64,000 bases of DNA from Marsupella aquatica (lineage: Eukaryota > Marchantiophyta). The stretch spans positions 3,286,001 to 3,350,000 of the forward strand of contig OZ316891.1 of NCBI GenBank assembly GCA_973895155.1, given 5' to 3'. The notes beneath the pieces were generated by a model. The model had not been told where the DNA came from. It saw nothing but the letters and a program-made list of their open reading frames with translations, and did no database searches. The translations under genes and the position numbers were made by a program. Within the stretch, counting starts at the first letter, position 1, and every line of letters begins with the position of its first letter. Positions 46,328-56,274 of this stretch are shown one piece after another.

Positions 46328-47380
46328 ATAAAAGCTTAGAATTGTTTAGTTTGTGTCACGAAACGTGACTGGACAGAAAGCGAACCTCGAGCTTGCCGCG
46401 CATGGAAATATATATCCATGGACAGAATTTGAGTAGGAAGTCGGAGTGGTGGAAGTGAGCAGACCAATTTCCGCTATTCGTTCCAGCAGTATTGTTTTAA
46501 TGAATTACAGGATTATGGATAGGACTGAAGTAGGGTTTACGAGATTTTACGTTTTAGACAATACTCGGGTCCGCCTCGACGACAAAGGGAGTCGATCATT
46601 GTTAGAGTTGGGGCCACTAAACCTGCAGAATATTAATTTCTGGTAAAACCCAATTTTTGATTGGATAACTAAATGAACTCTGTTTCAGCTGAAATGTGCT
46701 GTGTGATTTACGAAGCTCAAGCTACCTGCTTTCAAAAGTTGTGAATTTGTGAACATCTGCAACACTCAATCGTATATACTCAAAAAACATATTTTCAAAA
46801 TTAAACTATACTCTAGATTGGCAATTTTCCTTACGTCTTTCTTTTACGGATACTCTCACTTTAGTTGGAATCTGTTACTTATTAAAAGAAGCTTACCTAG
46901 CTTAGTTTTAGCTAACTTCATTCTAGACACCTAAAGAAAAGGACGAAAGTGTGGAACGGTCTAAGAGATGGGTAACAGGACCTTAATGGACTTGAAGGTC
47001 TAATAGATTCTTAGTTTTGCTAACGTCACTAGATGCCTTCATCTCGCTCGTCCAAGATAGTGTCTATATCACTACGGCAAGAGACCCTCATCTCTTCGTC
47101 TCCTTGCACTCCAATCAATTCAATCTCTGGATCCCAAATGGATATTACCGTTTCCGCATTTAATGTTTTGATCACCAGCTGCAGCGGAACCTCTGTTCAC
47201 ACAGTAGTTTCTATGATGTCTTAAAAAGTACCTTCATTGCACCAAAATGCTATCGGAAAAAGCAGGATAGACAACCCTACCAGAACTCCTGTCAATTGAG
47301 GTCTGTCGAAATTGACTACTTGGCACACAATGGTTGGTGAAATTTGCCGAGGTCACCGCAAAGATACTAAATATCACTGA
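46328..47380. other. intergenic, no gene seen
   Basis: 3' flank of the P450 gene; only short frames without domains on either strand. Confidence 0.4.
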
Positions 47381-47384
47381 TCAT

Positions 47385-47780
47385 ATTGAACACTCCCTCC
47401 ACTGGCCAGGTCCAGGAAAGATGTTGTAGGAGAGGTCTAGATACGGCAATCACGAAAAACTGGCGAGTGCCATGGGTAACAACCCATTCAATAGGTTACG
47501 TGACAAGTCCAAGTCTTCCATTGCAGGCAAGCTGCAAAACTCCACAGGAATAAATAACCCGGTGAGAGCATTCCAGCTTAGATTGATCACTTGAAGCTGT
47601 TTGCTATTGCTGATTTGCTGCGGGATGGAACCCGAGAAATTGTTCCTCTCCAGATTCAATTGGCTTAACTTGGTACAGTCACCAAGTGGTGGAGGAGTAG
47701 CCCCTGAGAAATTGTTGTGGGGGACATCTAGCTTGCCGAGGTTCGGGATGGGCCCGATGCTTTACGGCAAAGTGCTAATG
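47385..47780 (-). pseudogene. decayed leucine-rich repeat fragment
   Basis: Read on the minus strand, about five plant-type extracellular LRR units follow each other: SIGPIPNLGKLDVPHNNFSG, then LGDCTKLSQLNLERNNFSG, SKQLQVINLSWNALTG, LPAMEDLDLSRNLLNG and LPYLDLSYNIFPG. They fit an LRR receptor kinase or receptor-like protein. An in-frame stop precedes the first unit and TGA (47452-47450) interrupts the frame between the last two, with a third stop after the last unit. No signal peptide, transmembrane segment or kinase domain is nearby. This is a fragment of a larger gene, not functional as an LRR protein. Confidence 0.8.
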
Positions 47781-50700
47781 AAGATTGTTTTGATTATGTC
47801 ATCTTAATATGTGGACGGGAATAGCAGGACACATATCAATAGGCAAGCAAGTACTTTGAGCCATTCGTATATGCAACCACTCTAGAGCAATTGAAAAGAA
47901 GATTGAATCAAATTTGCAAGAAGAAGTCACAATCTGCAGTCGTTGAGAAAAAGAAGATTGAATCAAATTTGCAAGAAGAAGTCACAATCTGCAGTCATTG
48001 ACAAACAATTTGCAAGAAGAATTCACAATGCTTTTTAGAGATGAAGTGTCTTGGAATTCTGGATTGCAACTATTTTTTGTTTTTGGTTGGACAGTATCAC
48101 AACTTGAAATCCAATGTTGGATTCGATTTTGGATTTGGCCCTAAAATAGTGTTTTTGAAATATTAATTTTGATGAATTTTTGCCATTTTTTGTGAAATCA
48201 AAAATAGGTTTCTGGTTTGGTGGTCATAGTTCTCATTTGGTCAGTCAATGTGTTGCATCCACAGTGAACCCAAGACTACCTGATTCTTTGCTTCCTGTAC
48301 ATTTCAATGATGTTGGGTTTGTATGTGTCAATTGCCTTCTATTTTTGTTTGGTCTTCAATTGCTTGTACTCATTGTCACCCAAGGTTTGATATCATGGCC
48401 ATCCCTCTTCCTCCTCCCAAAGTAGAGAGTCTCGTTTTTGACCCATCCATTTCAAGGCATAGTCACAAAGCATTTTGCAATGGACTGCCATGGAATCATG
48501 TACTTCGTATGCATTGAATGAGCCGTCCAATTATGGCTCAAAGGAAATTGGTCGACACCGAAGCAGTTTGGGTGAACTGTTCAACCTCAAAATCTTCGAC
48601 ATGTGCATAGTGGCCATTTTCTATGTCAGTGAGGGCTTGTTGTACCCAAGAACAAACATACAACGTGTGTGGGCATTGGGTAAGCAGTGCCTGCAAGCAA
48701 GCCCAATGAATCACGCTCATTTGTACCTTAGTCGACACGGGGTCGACCCCGGCTTACGGACTTCTAAGCCTTCGCGTTACCGCCTTCGATCCGGATCCAT
48801 TAGTACAAGTGCTCAACCCGGGCTCGCAACCCTGTACCCGTAACCTGCACCCCGTGCACGTTTGGCATGACGTGTTCGGCCCGGCACTGACACTTGCACA
48901 CGAGACTCATACATGCATTCATACATAAGCAGAAATCTCGATTTACACGAAAGAATTGATGGGAAAGGATTTCATTCATCTTTGATCATACACTTACGAT
49001 TGGGTGACCCGACACCTCGTGAATGAACGGGCCCAAGGCCGAGGAGTATACACTATCCCATGCGTGGAAGCCAATAGTTTCAGTTCCACAAGTTGTTGGG
49101 GAGTTTGTAATCGATTTTCCTCGAACCTAGTTACGTACTTGCATTGAGTACTTGACCTGCATGCACCCCCATAAATGACAAATTACAAACCCGTAGCAAT
49201 GAGTATGAAAGAGCATATATGGACCTATGAATGGTACACGCATGTTCAGGGTGTAAAACTAACTTGACTCATCTCTTTGCCATACTCCATCATTGTTGCA
49301 ATGTTCCCCTAACATTGTAGTAATTGGGTGACAGTATTGCTCTTGGCTGCTTCTTTCTTGTACCATTCCTTAGCTCACGTTGTTGTTCTGCAGGGGATTC
49401 GTGGGTCATTTGTATACAAGGATGGTGGGGTTCCTTTGTTGATGAGACTGTGCTTCTTGAAAACATGGCACCCATAGGTGCGTTGGGTCTTGAAAACAAC
49501 ATTCTTGCAGGGCAACATCTTACAGACAACTCCAACATATAGGGAGATTGAAATCAACTCCCTCCTTAGCGAGGCTTGTGACTTGTGACTCCTATTTACA
49601 ATTGATGAAAAGCACAAGCATTATCAAAAAAGGCCCACATATTATTGAACAAAGTGTTATACACTTGCAAGTACAATCCAAACCAAGTTTACCCAAGTAT
49701 GTTCTTACCAAGTTGCAATGGGCACAAGGCTCGGGCCCGGGCTTGGGTAACGAGGCACATTTGCAAAAATCTGCAGGCTTTGGCACATACTTCCCCTTCA
49801 AAGATTCCAAGTCCATTTCAGACTTCCAGTTCAAGAGTTTGTGAGCCTTTAGGGTAGGTCCTTCATTATTCCCATCATTGCTTGATTCTTTGGTACAAGT
49901 AGGCCCTTTGGTTGTCGTGGAGTACTCTTGGGCTGCTCTCTATAGTCAACCCCAACCTTGGCTTTTCATCCCTACTAGGAGGGGTTAAACCTGCTTGAAG
50001 GGGTTAAAATTGTGGTCGCACAGTTAGATGTTCTGTTGGTCCCACTCGCAAAAAGGACATTACCGGAGGGACTCTGCAATGTTGCTGAAATGACTACATC
50101 GTCATCATTTGAGGTGACTTGGGGCGTGGGGTGAGAGGCAGGTGGAGCTGGCAGAGCCAACATGGGAGTGAGCAAACATGGTGCATTGGAGACACTAGCC
50201 AACTAACAGAGCATGGTCCAACTGAGGAGACTGAAAGACAGGTGGGTCATAGGTTGGAGTGGGAGAGTTCCACAATGCCAATATGTTATTAGCAGCCTGG
50301 CAAGTTCAGACGACACAGTCAATTACCGTAAGGCAAAAACCACATTCTAAAGTGATGGAACTTTCATACTTAATTAGCAAAATGGGGGAACATAAACCAG
50401 GATGAACATTGTAAACTAGCACAAATTAGGTTTGAAAGTGGTATTCTATTTGTAATCTGAATAAACATTGTAAAGTAATATGATGTAACTATGGTGGCAA
50501 GCCAAGTACTTGCTTGTTAGTTTGTAGCATTTTGCCTGACACCTGCACCATGTAGTGCAATCATAGTACACACTTAGAAGTATGAGTGAACGAGTAACAC
50601 TGTTCTTTATGCTTTCATAATCTGCATGGACTCCAGAAATGATTGGTATAGACAAGGGCTTGAAAATATTGTAACTCAACTTGTGGTGATGCAACTCATG

Positions 50701-52655
50701 CTTTCCACTTGATGATTTGGGCTTCACCCATTAAAATGCCGTATTTTCTTTGGTATGCTGAAGAGCTTCACGCCAAGTTTTGTTGATCAGCCTATACAAC
50801 ATCACTTCTGAAGGACCAACTTGCATCCTCAATCTGCTCAGTATTTGGCTTTTCACTATATTGTTTGTCAACAGGCACAACATTTGCTTACCTCCATCCG
50901 ATCTTGGCTCATTCCTTGCTCTCTCTGCTACCTTACGTTGGAGTTGTATCAATTTTCAATCTATTCTATGATTCACTTCTATCAGGCTATCCAACAACAA
51001 CCAGATCCCTGTGTATACCCATGTTGACCACATGATTCTTTTTTGTATCGACATCATTGCGTCCTTGATTGAATCTGCACTTAGAGCGAGGGAGGATGTT
51101 GACATTAACTTTACTATCGCTGTAAATTACTTGTGATGCACTTTCTAAGTGCCAAAGCATGATTGTATATCTCTTTAGTATCTCGTCCACTCCCCGAATA
51201 TCACGCCGTGTTATCCGCTCTCAAGTACTAGTGATTAGTTGGTTAGTTAGTGATACACTGTATCTCTTACCGTTGATCTTCATGTCTAGTTTTATGGATC
51301 TTGATACATCTCATTTTGTGGCGTGTATGTATGTGGGGCCCTTGCCTCCCCTCAACATTGATCATTCAATCAGAGTTACTCCATTGTTTACACTATGTAC
51401 CTTGAGTACTCTCTCATGACGGTTGTTTGCACGTCAAACAGAGTTGGACTAGACATGGAGTTTCTCTTACCCTCGTCGGTTGCTTTGCAGGCTGAGCCCT
51501 TTGTATCACACTCACAAATCCACAATTATGTTCTTTGCAAAACTGGAACAATGCTATTGCGTTATGCACAAACTAGGCAAAAAGTTCACTTGCACAAAAA
51601 TTCAAGCTCCAAGGAAATTATGAGGAAATGGTAACATTGGCACACACTAACCCGTCACGCTCAGCGCTTGAATGTGGGCTGCCAAAACATGGAGTTGTGG
51701 AGTATGCAATAGGTCAGAAACAATGCTGGCAAAAGTGCCATGCGGGAAGGTGTTTTCTCGATGCAATAGCCTTCTTGGCTATTGCAGACCTTCAAGTCAC
51801 TCGTACCTCTCTACTATGAAATAGACTCATACTGGTAAATACTACGACCGGGAGTGAAATGCACAGCGACCCAAGAGAAGCAGATTATAGCCAGCATGGG
51901 TAGGGCAGGCTTGTGATGGGTTGCGATTGCAATAGGGACACCCCAGTACTCGATTTGGGGACATGCGGCGCTCTGCAATGGTCACGAGGGGCATGCTGCC
52001 CGAAATGCGTGCAGACTGCCCAAAGCGCTCAAATATATAAGTGCGATGCTATTACACCCACTCCTTGTAAATATATCTGTAAACCCTCCCGGAAGCCACA
52101 TTAATGTGCATAGATATTTGTAATTGCGCCTAATCTCCTCTAGCACATCCATCAACCAAGAATATATTTTGAAATTACTAACATTCAATTTATTACAATT
52201 AAATTCGAAATTTCGTAAATGTGGTCGGTGGGGTTTTCAAAGACCACCGTTGTGGTCCATGGGAGCATCATTTTCCTGAAACAATAGTAGTAATGTCGGA
52301 AAACCCAGAAATGTGATAAACAATGTGAAGTTCCCGCGCAAATGTGCACCTGACGACCTTTCAAAAAACTGTAAGTGCAAACAGAAACAAAATCGTCCGT
52401 CCTTCTGTCCGACTCTCCATTCGCTTTCCGCTTCGCAAGAGTTCCTGATCCTGAGAGTCACACGAATGTATAGACGATTGAATTGCATTGCTATGAGTCC
52501 AAAGATCCCCTGAAACACACTTGAATTGCATTTGAGAGAGAGAGAGAGATAATTGCACAGAAAGGCATACAGATGTAGAGAAAGAGAACTGAGTCGAACA
52601 TTGCCTCCACTGATCACCCAAAGAACATAAACACAGAGGGAGTGAGACAGCAGGG
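47781..52655. other. intergenic, repeats, no gene seen
   Basis: Includes a 55-bp tandem repeat (47896-48030), a GC-rich block (about 48730-48890) unlike its surroundings, and an AG microsatellite near 52534-52550 in the probable leader of the next gene. Open frames are short and lack domains. No retrotransposon proteins were recognised. Confidence 0.4.
47896..48030 (+). repeat. 55-bp tandem repeat
   Basis: Two full units and part of a third share GATTGAATCAAATTTGCAAG and AAGAAGTCACAATCTGCAGT. It lies next to the LRR relic and is non-coding. Confidence 0.85.
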
Positions 52656-55037
52656 ATGGTGGCGATGGCGCAGCTGAACGTGAGCTCGTTGCAAGAGACA
52701 GTGGCTATCATGCGTCAACTAAACGAATTGCACTCGCACAATGTGGACTTGGACTGCAGCAAACTTCTGAAGATCCAGCAGGACATGGCAGAAGAGATGG
52801 CCATCTGGCGGTCCAAGCAGGCCGAGATGAGTTCGCAGACTCTAGGTTGGAGGGCCCGTTGTGATTTTTCTTGTTTTCCTGCTTTGCTTGAAATTACTTG
52901 CCCACTTCGAACACAGTTTTAGAGATACCTGCCGGTTGATTGGTTGGTTGGTCGCCTCTGATGGGGCCCTTCTCTTCTTTGAACACAATTCCAGCAGCCA
53001 TTAGCTCTAGCATGACTCTGAAGGATTTTTCTGCTGGTTGTGCCTGATGGCCACCAGCTCTCTTTGGGCGTACAACTAGCTACCCACTTAGAGCATAATG
53101 TAAGAAATCTCTGCCGGTTGTTTGGTTGGTTGCTTCTGATTGGCCCCTTCTCTTTTTTAAATACAGAATTCCAGCAGCCGTTAGCTCTGGCATGCCTCCG
53201 AAGGATTTCTCTGCCGGTTGTCTCTGACGGTCGCCTCTTTTTGGACGCATAGCTCCAGCTGCAAGGAGTTCTAGAATTGCTTGTAGGACTTCTGATGTTT
53301 GCCTCGGATTGGCCAATCTCTGTCTAAACAAAGAAGCCCAGCAGCAAGTATCTCTGGTGTAACGTGGAGGATTTCTGTTGATAGACTCTTCTGGGCCCGT
53401 TTAAACTTCTTCGTGGGTCTACCTGGTATTTAAGCATTTCCGCATGTTGTCTCTGATGGCCACTTCTCTTCGAACGAAGGGCTCCAGCAGCAGGCAGCTC
53501 TACGCTGTAATTGTTTCGGGGACTTGTCTCGGTTATATCTTACTGTCCATTCTGACACAGAACTTTAGAAGCGAGTAGCTCTAGTATTTGATGGATTTCT
53601 GATCGTTGTTTCTGATGAGCGCTCAACCCTTTCCTTTGGACACAGAACTCCAGCAGCAAGTAGCTCTAGCAGAGCGAAGGCTGGTTACAGCGAAGTTTGA
53701 CAGTTCCAACAATCGAGAATTGGAGCGTGTAAGAGAACAGCTGGCGCAGGCACAAGCCAGAGAAAGGCAAACGCAGGCAGATGTGAAATAAGTGCCCTCT
53801 CAACTTTCCCCCTTTGTCGTTCTAAGAAAATGGCGTATTGCCCAATTTGACTGATTTTCCCTAATCATGGATTGCTCTGGAGTTTAATTCTTTGAATCAA
53901 CCAAGTCTACAGGCTGACAAGTTGAAGCAAATTTGAAATCAGTGCCATCAATTTTTTCCCTTTGTTTAAGGAGAGGAAGGTCAATGCCCGAATTAACTCT
54001 ATTCCAATAATTATCACGGATTGCCGTTGAGTTTTAAGTCTCGCGCTGATGATTTTCTGGGGCTTCACAAATTTATATTGGTGCGTTGGGGCATTCTAAA
54101 GCCCTTTAACAATTCAGATTTGTCTTCTATTGTGAGAGTTTTCTGAGCCTTAAATTGATATTTCATTTCCTGTTGCCATCCCTCAGAGTCAAGTACAATT
54201 CTGACTAATTTGAAAGAAAAGAAACAATTGTTGCATACCTTGCTGCACACATGGAGTACGTTATTCGGGAGATGCCGCACTCTGAAACTGTTTGCTTTTT
54301 TAATTAAAGCTTCGTCTCTCATAGGAGTAGCGAACTTCTGGCTCGTGGAAGCCTAACGGTTGCGTACCAATTCCATTCTCCACAGATCTTGAAGAATGCA
54401 TTGAGGCAATTGAAGAGCAAATGACCTCCATCAAGTTGCAGAAAGAAACACTAGAGAAACCAGATGCAGAGGAGGCATTTCTCAAGTACACTAACCGGAA
54501 ACCTTTCCTGCCTTATATTGAAAACATCTCATTGATTCTTGCCTCAACTAGCAGCAAAGGAAGTCTATATATGCCTTGATGTGGTGTTCTGTTAGCCTCG
54601 AATTGATGTTGTACTACTTTTTGAATAATTGGTTGCAGAAACGAGCTTTCCCTTTTTCTGAATGTCTCCAGCATATTACCAGATCTTGGTGTTCCGAAAT
54701 TTTCAGGCTGTATCCACCTCCTGCTCATGATGGTTTGTAGCTCATGAATTGTCGTGGAATGTAGGTTGTAGCTATGTTGATCTCATGGCCCGGCTTAAGT
54801 TGGTCTTGATAATTTCGAAGCTCTGTTGTTCGCCTCATTCTATTTGACTGTCCGTTCATTCTTGTCAAATCATATCAATTTTCTCTGCTTGATGTTGTTC
54901 CCGGAGACGGATGAAAATCCTTGACCAGATCAACAGCTTTCGTGGACAAGCAGAGAGGTGTGACGACTTTCAAGTTCCCATCAACAGAGATGTCGCAGTT
55001 TGAGACCTGTAACGCTGCCTGGGACATGATGAGATGA
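52656..55037 (+). CDS. SPC24: SPC24/MUN kinetochore protein homologue (one junction unresolved)
   Basis: SPC24 is a subunit of the NDC80 kinetochore complex; the plant form is known as MUN. Exons recognised: 52656-52845 (MVAMAQLNVSSLQETVAIM..., acidic helical N-terminus), 53646 to about 53782 (coiled coil LQQQVALAERRLVTAKFD, then ELERVREQLAQAQARE), 54386-54485 (LEECIEAIEEQMTSIKLQKE), 54639-54709 (NELSLFLNVSSILPDLGVPK) and 54937-55037 (FVDKQRGVTTFKFPSTEM, then FETCNAAWDMMR, stop). The last two exons match the conserved globular end of plant SPC24 (compare the FETCN and W..M signature). Junctions 1-2, 3-4 and 4-5 are in phase. Between exons 2 and 3 no GT donor in the needed phase exists, and about 9 expected coiled-coil residues are missing; a 136-bp duplication lies exactly there. 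Either a non-standard splice is used or the gene is damaged. Confidence 0.75.
52905..53665 (+). repeat. array of about ten copies of the SPC24 exon 2 acceptor
   Basis: Intron 1 of the SPC24 gene consists largely of units of about 80-90 bp. Each carries a decayed form of GGACACAGAACTCCAGCAGC followed by AGTAGCTCTAGC, then GGATTTCTCTGCCGGTTG and CTGATGGCC. Copies start near 52908, 52981, 53069, 53161, 53245, 53327, 53415, 53473, 53555 and 53639; the last is the real acceptor and exon start. Confidence 0.85.
53777..54050 (+). repeat. 136-bp tandem duplication after SPC24 exon 2
   Basis: GCAGATGTGAAATAAGTGCC at 53777 recurs at 53913 as GCTGACAAGTTGAAGCAAAT with following similarity through TTTCCC.TTTGT, TGCCC.AATT and ATCA.GGATTGC. 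The second copy follows a plausible acceptor (CTACAG) and encodes ADKLKQI, which would fit the missing part of the coiled coil, but then stops. Confidence 0.7.
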
Positions 55038-56274
55038 GAGTCTTTATGCTGGTTTGAGGCTTGAGGTTAGGTTAGAACGTCAGGACTATGAGTTTAGGGA
55101 TGGGAAGCTAAGGATGCATTGGGTTAAAGATGTCAGCTTACAGGGTCGGACTGTCGGACAGGTGTTTTCTACTATATAGCCTCTATATTGAAGCTCCAAA
55201 ACATTCGCAATTGTGGGCCGTCGGGATCTTCATGTTTTTATTGAAAAATGCACATAACTGCACATCAACCAGCTGTATAACCTCTATATGGAAGCTCCGA
55301 ATCCAATCGTTATTAGCTCCGAATCCAATCGTTATTGTGGTCCGTCTGGCATCTTCATATCAAAACTACATAGCAACCAGCATCAACCAGCTGTATAGCC
55401 TCTATTTGGAAGCTCCGAATCCAATCGTTATTAACTCTGAATCCAATCGTTATTGTGGTCCGTCTGGCATCTTCATATCAAAACTACATAGCAACCAGCT
55501 AGTTGATCCACAGTTGGAGAGGAGATCAGCAGCTCCAACTCTGCGTCGTCTATTTCGAACTACGATTTGCATTATGCATGTATCTGGGAGAACCAAACTC
55601 ATTTGGGTGAACCTACTGGATCCAGGTTGTAGGCAAAGAATTTCGTCCATTCCCCTCCCCTTCCTCTATCCAAGCACTGTTTTCGCCCGTCCAAATTTTT
55701 GTACTTGACAACTGTAAAGCTAGAATAATGGTTCACTTGCTTGTCGATCTTAATAATGGATTCCATAAGGTCATTTCACAGCAATAGGGAGCTAACTTCT
55801 AATGTAATGTGAGGCATATCTCTCAACGTGCAAAATGTAGACAATGCAGATGCGGTGTGAACAGTAAACGCAAGAATATTTTCTTCTCAAGCCGTTTATA
55901 AACAGAGCCTAGAAAATATACAAGAATAAGGCTTTCTGTTTCCGGACTTTAACTCGAATCTCAGACAAGAGGTAGTAGACAGACCTCCTTCACGTTGATG
56001 CCTGGTACTATGCTGCACTTCAGTTTCCCTATTTTCCTGAGTTCCGAGCCAAAACTTAAAACGATCTTCACAGAGTTCTCTTACCACTGGGGCCGTCCTA
56101 CCCTTCCCGTGTCGCTCTGCACCCAGATCTCTGATCTCTCTACACAGCCAAGTCCCTATTCAAGAGATTTCAGGCTCTGTCATTCTCCTGTATACACTCC
56201 TCCTATGTTGGACGTTCTTTCGGATCTGTTCGTTGTGATTCTGCGCAATATCTTTTGTACAGCCAGAGGTTCAA
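55038..56274. other. intergenic with tandem repeats, no gene seen
   Basis: Spacer between two convergent genes. It holds a three-unit tandem repeat at 55163-55502. The 192-codon open frame from 55130 runs through the repeats and shows no domain, so I do not call it. Confidence 0.5.
55163..55502 (+). repeat. tandem repeat, three units of about 100-120 bp
   Basis: Each unit has TATAGCCTCTAT.T.GAAGCTCC, CCAATCGTTATT (twice in units 2 and 3), GTGG.CCGTC.GG.ATCTTCAT and CATCAACCAGCTGTATA. Units 2 and 3 are almost identical, unit 1 is diverged. Confidence 0.85.

Noticed and set aside
48780-48810. A tRNA T-loop-like string CTTCGATCC
   Set aside because: No acceptor stem, anticodon arm or A box could be placed around it.
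55130-55708. 192-codon frame after SPC24
   Set aside because: It reads through a three-unit tandem repeat and has no domain.
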